Below, one piece after another: positions 27,782 through 38,084 of a DNA stretch of 60,327 bases. Under the pieces are notes generated by a model. That model worked only from the letters and a program-made list of their open reading frames with translations. It had not been told where the DNA came from and made no database searches. Origin of the DNA: Actinomycetota bacterium (lineage in GTDB: Bacteria; Actinomycetota; Actinomycetes; Streptosporangiales; Streptosporangiaceae); assembly GCA_019240215.1 (NCBI GenBank), contig JAFAYQ010000054.1:1-60327 (forward strand), in the 5' to 3' direction. Numbering within the stretch: the first letter of the stretch is position 1; every line of letters begins with the position of its first letter. Made by a program: the position numbers and the translations under genes.

Positions 27782-27820
27782 CACCGGTCTACGCGTACCG
27801 GCGGCTATCGTGGACCCGCC

Positions 27821-28327
27821 ATGGGATACACGGTCAGGCAGGCGCGCACCGCCGACGTGCCGGGAATCCGGGCCCTGATCGACGCCAACGTCTCCTCCGG
27901 ACGGCTGCTCGGCAAGGCCACCGTCACGCTGTACGAGGACATCCAGGAGTTCTGGGTGGCCGTCCGCGACGACGACGGCCTGATCGCCGGCTGCGGCGCC
28001 CTGCACGTGCTGTGGGAGGACCTGGCCGAGATCCGCACGATCGCCGTCCGCGACGACTGCCAGGGCCACGGGCTCGGGCGCCAGCTCGCCCAGGCACTGC
28101 TGGCCCGGGCGCGCGAGGTCGGCGTCCAGCGGGTGTTCGTGCTCACCTTCGAGGTGCGCTTCTTCACCAGCCTCGGCTTCACCGAGATCTTCGGCACCCC
28201 GGTCGCCCCCGACGTCTACAGCGAGCTGCTGCGCTCCTACGACGAGGGCGTGGCCGAGTTCCTGGGGCTGGACTGGGTGAAGCCCAACACCCTGGGCAAC
28301 ACCCGGATGCTGCTGCACCTGCGCTAG
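27821..28327 (+). CDS. argA: Amino-acid N-acetyltransferase (ArgA-type GNAT)
   Basis: 168-residue GNAT acetyltransferase matching the short actinobacterial N-acetylglutamate synthase. Signatures are VRQARTADVPGIRALID, the acetyl-CoA loop RDDCQGHGLGRQLAQALL and VLTFEVRFFTSLGFTEI. It would acetylate glutamate to start arginine synthesis. It lacks the kinase-like regulatory domain of classical NAGS, as expected for this type. No other arg gene is nearby, so the assignment rests on sequence alone. Confidence 0.8.
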   Translation: MGYTVRQARTADVPGIRALIDANVSSGRLLGKATVTLYEDIQEFWVAVRDDDGLIAGCGALHVLWEDLAEIRTIAVRDDCQGHGLGRQLAQALLARAREVGVQRVFVLTFEVRFFTSLGFTEIFGTPVAPDVYSELLRSYDEGVAEFLGLDWVKPNTLGNTRMLLHLR

Positions 28328-28361
28328 CTCGCAGTGTCTCCGGCTCGCTGCCCCCGGTCGC

Positions 28362-31300
28362 TCACAGCAGCCGCAGCTGCCGGTCCGGAGCCCGGCGTTT
28401 GGCGACCTCGGCCCGGGTCAGCAGCGCGGGCTCGATCGCGGCCAGGAACGGTGACGGCCCGCGCGGGGCCGCGTAGCTGAGCAGCAGGCGGCTCCGGGCC
28501 CGGGTCATCCCCACGAACAGCAGCCGCCGCTCCTCGCTGGTGTCGGCGTCGGGCGCGTCCCCCGGCCACCGCAGCGGCAGCAGGCCACGCTCGCAGCCGG
28601 CCAGGAACACCACCTCGAACTCCAGCCCCTTGGCCGCGTGCAGGGTCAGCAGGGTCACCGCGTCGGCCCGCGGGTCCTGGGCGTCGGCCTCGGCCCCCAG
28701 CGAGATCTCGGTCAGGAACTGCTCCAGGTCCTGGCTGCGCCGGGCCAGCGGAGCGAGCGCCTCGGCGGCGGTGAGGACGTCGACCGATTCGGCTCCGCGG
28801 GTCAGCGCGGTCAGCCGCCCGGCCGCCGCCCGCAGCTGGCTGGCGGCGTCGTCGCCGGGCGGGCCGTCCGGTGGGTCCAGCCGCAGCTCGCGGACGAGGT
28901 CGCGGACGCCCGGGCGGCGGGCCAGCCGGTCGTGGGAACCCTTCTGGGCGGGCAGCCCGGCCCGGTTGAGCGCCTGCAGCAGCGGGGCCGTCTGCGCGTC
29001 GGTGCGGTAGAGCACGGCGATGTCGGACAGCCCGAGCGTGGTGTGCCGCAGCCGGGAGTCGGCCCGGCCGCTGTCGAGCGCGTGGAACGACGAGCCGCCG
29101 ATCAGCCGGTCGATCTCGGCCGCGATCCAGGTTGCCTCGGCCTGGTCGCTGGTCGCCTCGTGCAGCACCACCGCCGGCCCGGGGACCGCGCTGACCGGGC
29201 CGCCCGAGCGCCGGGCCGGCTCCAGCTTCCGGTCGGGCACCAGCGTGGCCGGCGCGATGGCCTGGACCGCGGCCTTCACCACGGTCGGGCTGGAGCGGTA
29301 GTTCCGGGTCAGGTACACGGTCCGGGCGCCCGCGTAGTCGGCCCCGAACCGCAGGAAGAACCCCACGTCGGCGCCCCGGAAGCCGTAGATGGCCTGGTCC
29401 GGGTCGCCGATCACGGTGAGGCCGTCGCCCGGCCCGGCCAGCCGCCGCAGCAGCTCGTACTGCTGCCCGTCGACGTCCTGGTACTCGTCCACGCTGATCC
29501 GCGGCCAGCGCTCGCGCAGGGCGGCCGCCACGTCCGGGTGGTCGGTCAGCAGCTGCCGGGCCCGGCCGATCAGCTCGTCCACGTCGAGCAGACCGTCCTT
29601 GGCCAGCTCGGCCCGGAACGCGGCCCGGCTGGCCTGGAGTTCCCGCTGCTTGCCGTCGTCCCGGCCCGGAGCGGTCAACGTGGCCAGCGCGGTCAGCAGC
29701 CGGCGGCCGTCGCGTTCGGAGCCCGCCACCCGGCCGGCCGCCTCGAGCCGGGCCGCCTCGTCCGCGACCTTGACGTCGGCGGGCAGACCGGCCTGCTCGG
29801 GGTGCTCGGTCAGCAGCCGCAGCGCCAGCCCGTGGAACGTGGTGACCGCGAACCCCGGGCCCCCCAGGCCGACCGGGGCCGCCAGCGCGCTCAGAGCGGC
29901 CAGCCGGTCGCGCATCTCCTGGGTCGCCCGGCGGGTGAACGTGATGGCCAGGAACTCCTCCGGCCGCCTGCCCTCGGCGGCCGCCTGGTAGGCGATCCGG
30001 TGGGTCAGCGTCCGGGTCTTGCCGGTCCCGGGCCCGGCGATGATCATGAGCGGCGTCCCGGCCGGGGAGACGGCGGCCGATCGCTGCTCGTCGTCCAGGG
30101 CCGCCAGCAGTGTGTCCGCCGCTGTCGCCCCGGATACCGCCGGGCTCGCTGGGCTTGCCGTGCTGTCCGCGGCGGTCGGGTCGGCCGTGGCCGCTGGGCT
30201 GGTTGTGGTGGCAGGGGCAATTGTGGCGGAAGGGGCGGGGGTGCTTGCGCTGGCGGGCGCCGGCCTGGTGGGCACCGGCTGCGGCACGTCGAACAGCGCC
30301 TCGGCCCGGTCCAGCTCCCCCGGCGCGAACAGCCGGACGGTGCCGTACTCGCCGTCGTAGCCGGCGTCCTTGACCACCTCGCCCCGGCGCAGCCGGCCGA
30401 TCGCCTCGCCCAGCGTGCTGCCGCCGACGCGGTCCAAATCGTCGGCCGGGACCTCTTGCAAGATTGAAAGTTCCGGCCCGAACGCGGCCACCAGACGGTC
30501 AATGAGGCGATTGACGCTCTTGCTCTTAGGGCCGACCGAGAGGATCTCGCCGACAATTTCCGGTAGCTGAACCAGATTATTGAATCCGGCCGCACCGTCG
30601 GGCCGGTAGCCGTCGGGGCGATCGGCCAGTTCGGCGACTCGGTGCAGAACCCCGACCGTAAGCGGTTTTTGGCACTCGGGACAGAGACCGGCCCGCTCCC
30701 GAGTTTGCTGCGGATCAAAACGGACCCCGCACTTACGGTGACCGTCCAGGTGATACTTGCCTTCTTCGGGATAGAACTCGATCGTGCCGGCCAGGCCGTC
30801 TCCGGTGCGCAGCGCATCGGCGATCGAGAAGTAGTCCATCGCCGCCGTGAAAGTCGTCGCCTCCCGGCCCAGCATGGGCGGGGAATGGGCGTCTGAGTTA
30901 CTGACGAGCCGATAGCGGTCGAGCGACGAACACATCCAGTTCATACGCGGATCGGACGACAAGCCCGTCTCCACCGCGAATATTTCCCCGGCCAGATCGC
31001 CGTAACAGTCGGCAACCGCATCGAAACCCGAACGCGAACCAAGAACAGCGAACCAAGGTGTCCAGATATGTGCCGGAACCAGGTAGCAGCCCGGCCCGCC
31101 TTCCAGCGTGATCTCCAGCAGGTCGCGTGAGTCAAGGCCGAGGATCGGGCGCCCGTCAGAAGCAAGGTTGCCGATCTTCGACAACGCCGCGGTGATCCGG
31201 TCGGCCGCGTCGAAGCTGGGCGCGTAAATAAGGTGGTGCACTTTACGGGTTCGATCGTCACGCCGGTAGATTGTGGAGATCTCCACCGACAGCATGAAAC

Positions 31301-31556
31301 GCACCGACTGGTCACAGGCCGCAGGCACTCGGCGGCGCAGGTCACTTTCCAGATCTGGCCGCAGCCGCAGCAAGCCGGGTTCGGCCGGCACCAGCGTGCT
31401 TTTCAGTTCTGCGGCCCAGGCGGGATGGGTGAAGTCGCCGGTGCCGACGACCGTGATGCCCTTACGCAACGCGCCGCTGGCCAGATGGGGGATGTCGCAG
31501 TCTTTACTGCACGCGCGGGAAAACTTCGAGTGAATGTGGAGATCGGCGTGGAACAT
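28362..31556 (-). CDS. Endonuclease Q-like PHP domain fused to UvrD-type helicase
   Basis: 1064-residue fusion. Residues 1-~415 match the TIGR00375/EndoQ family: PHP metal residues in ADLHIHS (7,9), GTGDFTHP, VEIST and SNSDAHSP (220-226); a zinc finger from His273/Cys276/Cys292/Cys295; and GYDGEYGTVRLF. EndoQ nicks DNA 5' of deaminated or abasic bases. An Ala/Pro/Thr linker (~425-480) joins a complete SF1A helicase: GPGTGKT (508-514), VDEYQDVDGQQY, GDPDQAIYGFRGAD, LTRNYRSSP, TLHAAKGLEFE, FVGMTRARSRLL. ATG 31556 is where family homology begins. GC drops from ~75% to 55-62% across the EndoQ half. Confidence 0.88.
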   Translation of the reverse strand: MFHADLHIHSKFSRACSKDCDIPHLASGALRKGITVVGTGDFTHPAWAAELKSTLVPAEPGLLRLRPDLESDLRRRVPAACDQSVRFMLSVEISTIYRRDDRTRKVHHLIYAPSFDAADRITAALSKIGNLASDGRPILGLDSRDLLEITLEGGPGCYLVPAHIWTPWFAVLGSRSGFDAVADCYGDLAGEIFAVETGLSSDPRMNWMCSSLDRYRLVSNSDAHSPPMLGREATTFTAAMDYFSIADALRTGDGLAGTIEFYPEEGKYHLDGHRKCGVRFDPQQTRERAGLCPECQKPLTVGVLHRVAELADRPDGYRPDGAAGFNNLVQLPEIVGEILSVGPKSKSVNRLIDRLVAAFGPELSILQEVPADDLDRVGGSTLGEAIGRLRRGEVVKDAGYDGEYGTVRLFAPGELDRAEALFDVPQPVPTRPAPASASTPAPSATIAPATTTSPAATADPTAADSTASPASPAVSGATAADTLLAALDDEQRSAAVSPAGTPLMIIAGPGTGKTRTLTHRIAYQAAAEGRRPEEFLAITFTRRATQEMRDRLAALSALAAPVGLGGPGFAVTTFHGLALRLLTEHPEQAGLPADVKVADEAARLEAAGRVAGSERDGRRLLTALATLTAPGRDDGKQRELQASRAAFRAELAKDGLLDVDELIGRARQLLTDHPDVAAALRERWPRISVDEYQDVDGQQYELLRRLAGPGDGLTVIGDPDQAIYGFRGADVGFFLRFGADYAGARTVYLTRNYRSSPTVVKAAVQAIAPATLVPDRKLEPARRSGGPVSAVPGPAVVLHEATSDQAEATWIAAEIDRLIGGSSFHALDSGRADSRLRHTTLGLSDIAVLYRTDAQTAPLLQALNRAGLPAQKGSHDRLARRPGVRDLVRELRLDPPDGPPGDDAASQLRAAAGRLTALTRGAESVDVLTAAEALAPLARRSQDLEQFLTEISLGAEADAQDPRADAVTLLTLHAAKGLEFEVVFLAGCERGLLPLRWPGDAPDADTSEERRLLFVGMTRARSRLLLSYAAPRGPSPFLAAIEPALLTRAEVAKRRAPDRQLRLL

Positions 31557-32172
31557 TGCCGTTTGTTTCGCCCCTCTCGGCTGGCCGCCGGGGGGACGGC
31601 GGCCGCGTTCGATCCTGCCACGCCAGTTCGGTGCCCAAGCCATATCCGGGACTCGTTCGCGGCCAGCCTTGGCCGGCCGGCCCTGGCCGCCAGGTTTCAG
31701 CCCGGCCCGGCCTGCCGGGCGGCCGGGCCCGCGGCCAACTTCGGCGATCACCCGCACCGTCCCTGACCTGCACGGAAGGGATAAAAAGGGAAAGCCGGAG
31801 GGCGGTCGACGGGGGGAATGGAAAGGTGACCACCGCCGGTGCGCGACAATGGAAGCAGCGAAAAATAAACCCGCGCGCCGCGCCGTCGGCCGGCTGACCG
31901 GCCGGTCGGGCTCGGCCGGCCCGTTCCGGTGCCGCCGCCGGTATCCGGGCGGGACGCCTGCGCCCGGTGACCAGGCCGGCGGCCGAGCGGCGGGCGGGAC
32001 GTAGAAGGCAAAACTGCGTCCGGGACCGGGCCGCCTTTTGCCGGGCCCCGGTAACGGTCCACATATGAGAACGCCACAATCGATTTCAGGCACTTGCGCA
32101 AAGCACATGCACGGTGGCAGAGCGCAGTGTTGTCATCGGTGGATGGTTAAACCGTAGGAAGGAAGCGTTACG
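31557..32172. other. 616-bp region without a convincing gene
   Basis: This gap separates the divergent helicase and small membrane-protein genes. Open frames exist on both strands but are Arg/Pro/Gly-rich shadows with no recognisable domain. It contains a purine-rich segment (about 31785-31840) and, near 32050-32150, AT-richer DNA suitable for the promoter of the downstream gene. I see no RNA gene or repeat. Confidence 0.6.
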
Positions 32173-32487
32173 TTGAAGGATCTCGCGGCGCTCACTCCAC
32201 CAGCGGTTGTTTGCGTCGCGTTCATCATCGGAGTTGTCATGTTCCTGCGCCGGGAGATGGCACCGAAGCGTAGAGTGCGGGAAGACGCCCGCCGCGAAGC
32301 GAATATTTCCGGCAACAACGGCATTATCGACGCCAACGAGGCCACATCGGCTGCCCGCCCGGAAGGCAACCGGGATGGCAACTCAGAAGGTAACACAGTT
32401 GGGCCCGCTGGGGAAAACCCAGTAGCCAACGCGGATGAACCGGATCATGTAAGCCGATCATCAGGCGACCACGGTTCACCCCACTAA
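32173..32487 (+). CDS. Small single-pass membrane protein, unknown function
   Basis: 104-residue reading frame from a TTG start preceded by AGGAAGGAAG. One N-terminal transmembrane segment (PPAVVCVAFIIGVVMFLRR) is followed by a basic stretch and a hydrophilic Asn/Gly/Glu-rich tail. I do not recognise a family. GC is lower than in neighbouring genes, like the EndoQ half of the helicase gene. Coding status rests on the ribosome binding site, membrane segment and lack of a better alternative. Confidence 0.5.
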   Translation: MKDLAALTPPAVVCVAFIIGVVMFLRREMAPKRRVREDARREANISGNNGIIDANEATSAARPEGNRDGNSEGNTVGPAGENPVANADEPDHVSRSSGDHGSPH

Positions 32488-32803
32488 GTGTTTGCCCTCC
32501 GCTAGTAGATCTCGACGCGTCTGCGCTGATGCTGAGCCTGTACTTAGAATCGGCTCAGAGTTGCTGACAACAGAGCCGGCCCGGCAATCGGCATGACGCT
32601 GTCAGTAACGCTAACAGCCCACTCAATGTCTGATTACGGAGAGTTACACCGGCCGGTGAGAGGTATCAGGTCCTTCGGCAAGGGAACAAGCCGAGTTCGC
32701 CGTAACACGCCAATGTTGTTGACCACCCTGAATTGGCAACGGCAACATGGTGGGTATATCTTCAGTATCTGAAATATGTGTGATCCACAGAAGGGCTGGT
32801 TCC
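32488..32803 (+). promoter_or_regulatory. AT-richer lsr2 upstream region with promoter candidate
   Basis: 316 bp without a gene, noticeably AT-richer than the surroundings. TTGGCA (32733-32738) is followed 16 nt later by TATATC (32755-32760), a plausible promoter about 40 nt before the lsr2 start. Lsr2 binds AT-rich DNA and often regulates itself, so binding here is expected (inference). Confidence 0.45.
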
Positions 32804-33127
32804 ATGGCACAGAAGGTTCAGGTGCTTCTCGTCGACGATCTTGATGGCGGCGAGGCGACTGAGACCGTATCGTTTGGTCTTGACGGCAGTGCGTATGAGA
32901 TCGACCTAAGTGCGGCCAACGCTGACAAGATCCGCAAAGAGCTGGCTCTCTACATCGATAAAGCCCGCAAAGTAAGTGCGCCCGCGCGCCGTCGCCGCCC
33001 GCGTACCGGGCCCGGTCGTCAGCGCAGTGCGGAAATCCGTGAGTGGGCGAAGCAGCGCGGTTACCACGTCAACGAGCGCGGCCGTATTCCCGCGTCGATC
33101 GTTTCCGAGTACGAGGCCTCTCACTAA
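32804..33127 (+). CDS. lsr2: Lsr2 nucleoid-associated protein
   Basis: 107-residue H-NS-like xenogeneic silencer of actinobacteria. The N-terminal dimerisation domain (MAQKVQVLLVDDLDGGEA, VSFGLDGSAYEIDLS) is followed by a basic linker and the C-terminal DNA-binding domain. The AT-hook-like RGR lies in NERGRIPASIVSEY. It bridges DNA and silences AT-rich, often foreign, genes. ATG 32804 matches the conserved MAxKVQVxLVDD start. A classical terminator lies 175 nt downstream. Confidence 0.96.
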   Translation: MAQKVQVLLVDDLDGGEATETVSFGLDGSAYEIDLSAANADKIRKELALYIDKARKVSAPARRRRPRTGPGRQRSAEIREWAKQRGYHVNERGRIPASIVSEYEASH

Positions 33128-33301
33128 ACGCGGCTTTACGGGGGACGGGGCACCTGCCGCCCCGGCCACCTCCGTCTGCTGAGCCTGGCCGCGGCACCGG
33201 CCGGCCTGCCGCCCACCCGGAGCGTGGCATCCGGGCGGGTCCAGCCCTTCTCCTCGCCGTCCGGTGCCGCCGCAGGCCCGCGCCAGGCCGACGCCACGTC
33301 C

Positions 33302-33340
33302 GGCAAGCTTTCCGCTCTGAGCGGAGAGCTTGCCTTTTTT
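33302..33340 (+). terminator. Rho-independent terminator of lsr2
   Basis: Stem GGCAAGCTTTCCGCT pairs with AGCGGAGAGCTTGCC (one wobble pair) around a CTG loop and is followed directly by six T (33335-33340). This is a textbook intrinsic terminator for plus-strand transcripts. Confidence 0.9.
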
Positions 33341-33476
33341 CTGCCCTCGCCCGGCCGGCCCGGCCGGCCCCCTCCCGGCCCGCCCTCCGGATGCCCGCCG
33401 GGCATGGTTTCCCGCCCCGAACTGGGGTAGCGGCCGAAGACCGTTCCGGCTGGCAGCACCGGCGGTCTGAGCTGTC

Positions 33477-33490
33477 GTTCGCTTCCGGCG
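33477..33490 (+). promoter_or_regulatory. ClgR-like binding motif upstream of clpC
   Basis: GTTCGC followed by 5 nt (TTCCG) and GCG exactly fits the ClgR motif described for Streptomyces clp and lon promoters (GTTCGC-N5-GCG). It is 180 bp upstream of the clpC start. ClgR activates clp protease genes under proteotoxic stress; its presence in this organism is assumed. Confidence 0.55.
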
Positions 33491-33669
33491 TAGCGGGAAC
33501 ACCACAGGGCGTTGGCGCGGTTTGATGGGATGAACGCGACCCATCCGGGGAACTTTTAACGTAGGACCTACGGCGTAAAGGCGCACCGCTGGGCACGCGG
33601 CTACCATGCGGGTAGGGCAGGGCAATCGTTCGCGCACCTGCCTGACCGCGCTGTGAGGAGAGCAACGAT

Positions 33670-36207
<2,538 letters not shown>

Positions 36208-36239
36208 GCCAGTCGCCCAGCTGACGCCGTAAGGTCCTA

Positions 36240-36275
36240 GTCAGAGCCCAGGCCGGAAACGGTCTGGGCTCTGAC
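36240..36275. terminator. Hairpin between convergent clpC and mutY
   Basis: GTCAGAGCCCAGGCC and GGTCTGGGCTCTGAC form a 15-bp stem (one wobble) with a GGAAAC loop in the 95-bp convergent gap. No T-tract follows on either side. Probable bidirectional terminator. Confidence 0.65.
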
Positions 36276-36302
36276 GCGTCCGGGCGCCGACGCGCTGACG
36301 AT

Positions 36303-37172
36303 TCAGGCCGGGAGCGCGTACTGGCCGTCCGGCCGGGCGTCGATCAGGCCGTCGGCGACCAGGCCGTCGAGGGCGCGGGCGCGCTGGAGAGCGACCGGCC
36401 AGGCGGCATCCAGCCGGGCGGCCGGCACCGGCCCGGGCGCATCCCGCAGCACCGCCAGCAGCCGTCCCCGGCACTGCCGGTCGGTGCCCTCGTAGCGCTG
36501 ACCCACCGGCCGGACCTCAGCGGCCGGGCGCCCGGCCCGCAGCCACGTGCAGTCGGCCGCCACCGGACACACCTCGCAGCGCGGGCGGGCGGCCGTGCAC
36601 ACCAGCGCGCCCAGCTCCATCACCCCGACCGCCCAGCGGGCGGCGGTCTCCGGCTCGTCCGGCAGCAGCGTCTCGGCCAGCCGCCACTCGGCCGCCGAGA
36701 CCGCCCTGCCCGGGAACTCGGCCCCGCTGACCAGCCGGGCCAGCACCCGCCGGACGTTGGTGTCGAGGACCGGATGGCGCTGGCGGTAGGCGAAGCTGGC
36801 CACCGCGGCGGCCGTGTAGCGGCCCACCCCGGGCAGCGTCAGCAGCTCGTCGTAGGAGTCGGGGATGATCCCGCCGTGCCGCTCGGTCACGATCCGGGCC
36901 GCCTCGTGGAGCCGCAGCGCCCGGCGCGGGTAACCGAGCCGCCCCCACTGGCGGACCGCCGCACCGGGTGGGTCGGCGGCCTGCGCGGCCGGGGTCGGCC
37001 AGCGGGCCAGCCACTCGCGATGAGCGGGCAGCACCCGGGACACCGGCGTCTGCTGGAGCATGATCTCGCTGACCAAGACCGACCAGGCCGACGCCCCCGG
37101 GGCCCGCCAGGGCAGATCGCGGGCGTGGTCCGCGTACCAGCCGAGCACCGGCTCGAGATAGCGGCTTGTCAT
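36303..37172 (-). CDS. mutY: A/G-specific adenine glycosylase MutY
   Basis: Base-excision repair glycosylase removing adenine opposite 8-oxoguanine. 289 residues. VSEIMLQQTPVSRVLPAHREW and the HhH motif LPGVGRYTAAAVASFAY with DTNVRRVLAR (catalytic Asp region) define the HhH-GPD domain. The iron-sulfur cluster loop has four Cys in CTAARPRCEVCPVAADC (C-x6-C-x2-C-x5-C). The C-terminal NUDIX-like domain of E. coli MutY is absent, usual in actinobacteria. The ATG sits inside a perfect 18-bp palindrome. Confidence 0.94.
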   Translation of the reverse strand: MTSRYLEPVLGWYADHARDLPWRAPGASAWSVLVSEIMLQQTPVSRVLPAHREWLARWPTPAAQAADPPGAAVRQWGRLGYPRRALRLHEAARIVTERHGGIIPDSYDELLTLPGVGRYTAAAVASFAYRQRHPVLDTNVRRVLARLVSGAEFPGRAVSAAEWRLAETLLPDEPETAARWAVGVMELGALVCTAARPRCEVCPVAADCTWLRAGRPAAEVRPVGQRYEGTDRQCRGRLLAVLRDAPGPVPAARLDAAWPVALQRARALDGLVADGLIDARPDGQYALPA

Positions 37173-37180
37173 GACAAGCC
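37163..37180 (-). promoter_or_regulatory. Perfect palindrome over the mutY start codon
   Basis: GGCTTGTCA followed by TGACAAGCC is a perfect 18-bp palindrome whose centre contains the mutY ATG (37172-37170). A protein bound here could block transcription or initiation; as RNA it could hide the start codon. Confidence 0.5.
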
Positions 37181-37270
37181 ATGATTGTCGCACGTCAACC
37201 GGCGGCCGCCAGGCCGCGTCGGCCGGCATGTCGCCGGGCTGAGCGCTGGCCGGCGGAGTTAACTGGCTCT

Positions 37271-38077
37271 ATGGACCCGGATGCGCAGCGTAGGAGGGGT
37301 GACCGAACCCCCGGAGCCGACGCCTACTGGCAGCGCCGGTTCTTCACGCTGGTGGGCGGGCTGGCCGTGATCGGCCTGCTGGCCTGGGTCTGCTCGGGCG
37401 TGGCCAGCGGCGGCAAGTCGCCCCGCACCTCCGGCTCGGGCGGGCCGTCGTCGGCCGCCTACGCCAGCACCGCCACCGCCACGCCGAAACCGTCGGCGCC
37501 GGTCACCTCGGCCCCGGCCAGCCCGTCGCCCAGCGTGTCGCCGTCGGCCTCGCCGTCCAAGTCAGCCACCGCCACCCCGAAGCCCACCGCGTCCGGCAAG
37601 CCGCGCGAGGCCCCGGCCAAGGCCGCCGCCAGCGCACCGGTCACCTGCCCGGCGGCCGACCTGGTGCTGACCGTCACCGCCAGCCAGGCCAGTTACGGCG
37701 CCAAGGACACCCCGACCTTCCAGGTCGACATCGTCTCGACCAACGCCGCGACCTGCACCCTGGCCACCGGCCCGGAGGCCCTCAAGCTGGTCATCCTGCA
37801 CGGCGGCACCACCGCCTGGAACTCGGCCGCCTGTGTGCGCGGCGCCCCCCGGCACGTGATCAGCCTGCGCCGCGGGGTCCCGGTCGTCACCTCGATGACC
37901 TGGAACAAGCAGCAGCAGGGGGCCAGCGGCTGCGGCAGCGCGGTGGCGGCCGCCACCGGCCGGACCTACAGCGCGGTCGCCCAGGCGGGCGGGGCCCAGA
38001 GCCCGGGCGCGCCGTTCCGGCTGACCGCGCCCGCCGCCAAGCCCGCCAGCCCGGCCACCAAGTCGGCCGGCGCCTGA
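37271..38077 (+). CDS. Membrane-anchored Ser/Pro-rich extracytoplasmic protein
   Basis: 268 residues, function unknown. A short cytoplasmic N-terminus, one transmembrane helix (FFTLVGGLAVIGLLAWVCSG, ~24-44), a ~75-residue Ser/Pro/Ala/Thr/Lys linker, then a globular domain resembling a bacterial Ig-like fold (LVLTVTASQASYGAKDTPTF, three Cys, SMTWNK). Such anchored proteins next to radA/mutY are common in actinobacteria but uncharacterised. It ends 7 bp from the convergent radA. Confidence 0.75.
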   Translation: MDPDAQRRRGDRTPGADAYWQRRFFTLVGGLAVIGLLAWVCSGVASGGKSPRTSGSGGPSSAAYASTATATPKPSAPVTSAPASPSPSVSPSASPSKSATATPKPTASGKPREAPAKAAASAPVTCPAADLVLTVTASQASYGAKDTPTFQVDIVSTNAATCTLATGPEALKLVILHGGTTAWNSAACVRGAPRHVISLRRGVPVVTSMTWNKQQQGASGCGSAVAAATGRTYSAVAQAGGAQSPGAPFRLTAPAAKPASPATKSAGA

Positions 38078-38084
38078 GCGGCCC

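Larger units (their letters stand above)
33128..33669. other. lsr2-clpC intergenic region (542 bp)
   Basis: Contains the lsr2 terminator, a ClgR-like motif at 33477-33490 and a palindrome CGTAGG-A-CCTACG at 33560-33572, then the clpC leader. Frames on both strands here (for example Arg/Gly-rich minus-strand ones) show no domain or codon bias and are not called. Confidence 0.6.

Noticed and set aside
27642..27820. c-di-AMP (ydaO/yuaA) riboswitch before the NlpC/P60 genes
   Set aside because: Hairpins are present, but the conserved ydaO sequence blocks are not seen here or upstream of the 7.3-kb NlpC gene.
31557..32108. N-terminal extension of the helicase gene up to 32108
   Set aside because: The extra 184 codons are Arg/Pro-rich without homology; the EndoQ domain starts exactly at ATG 31556.
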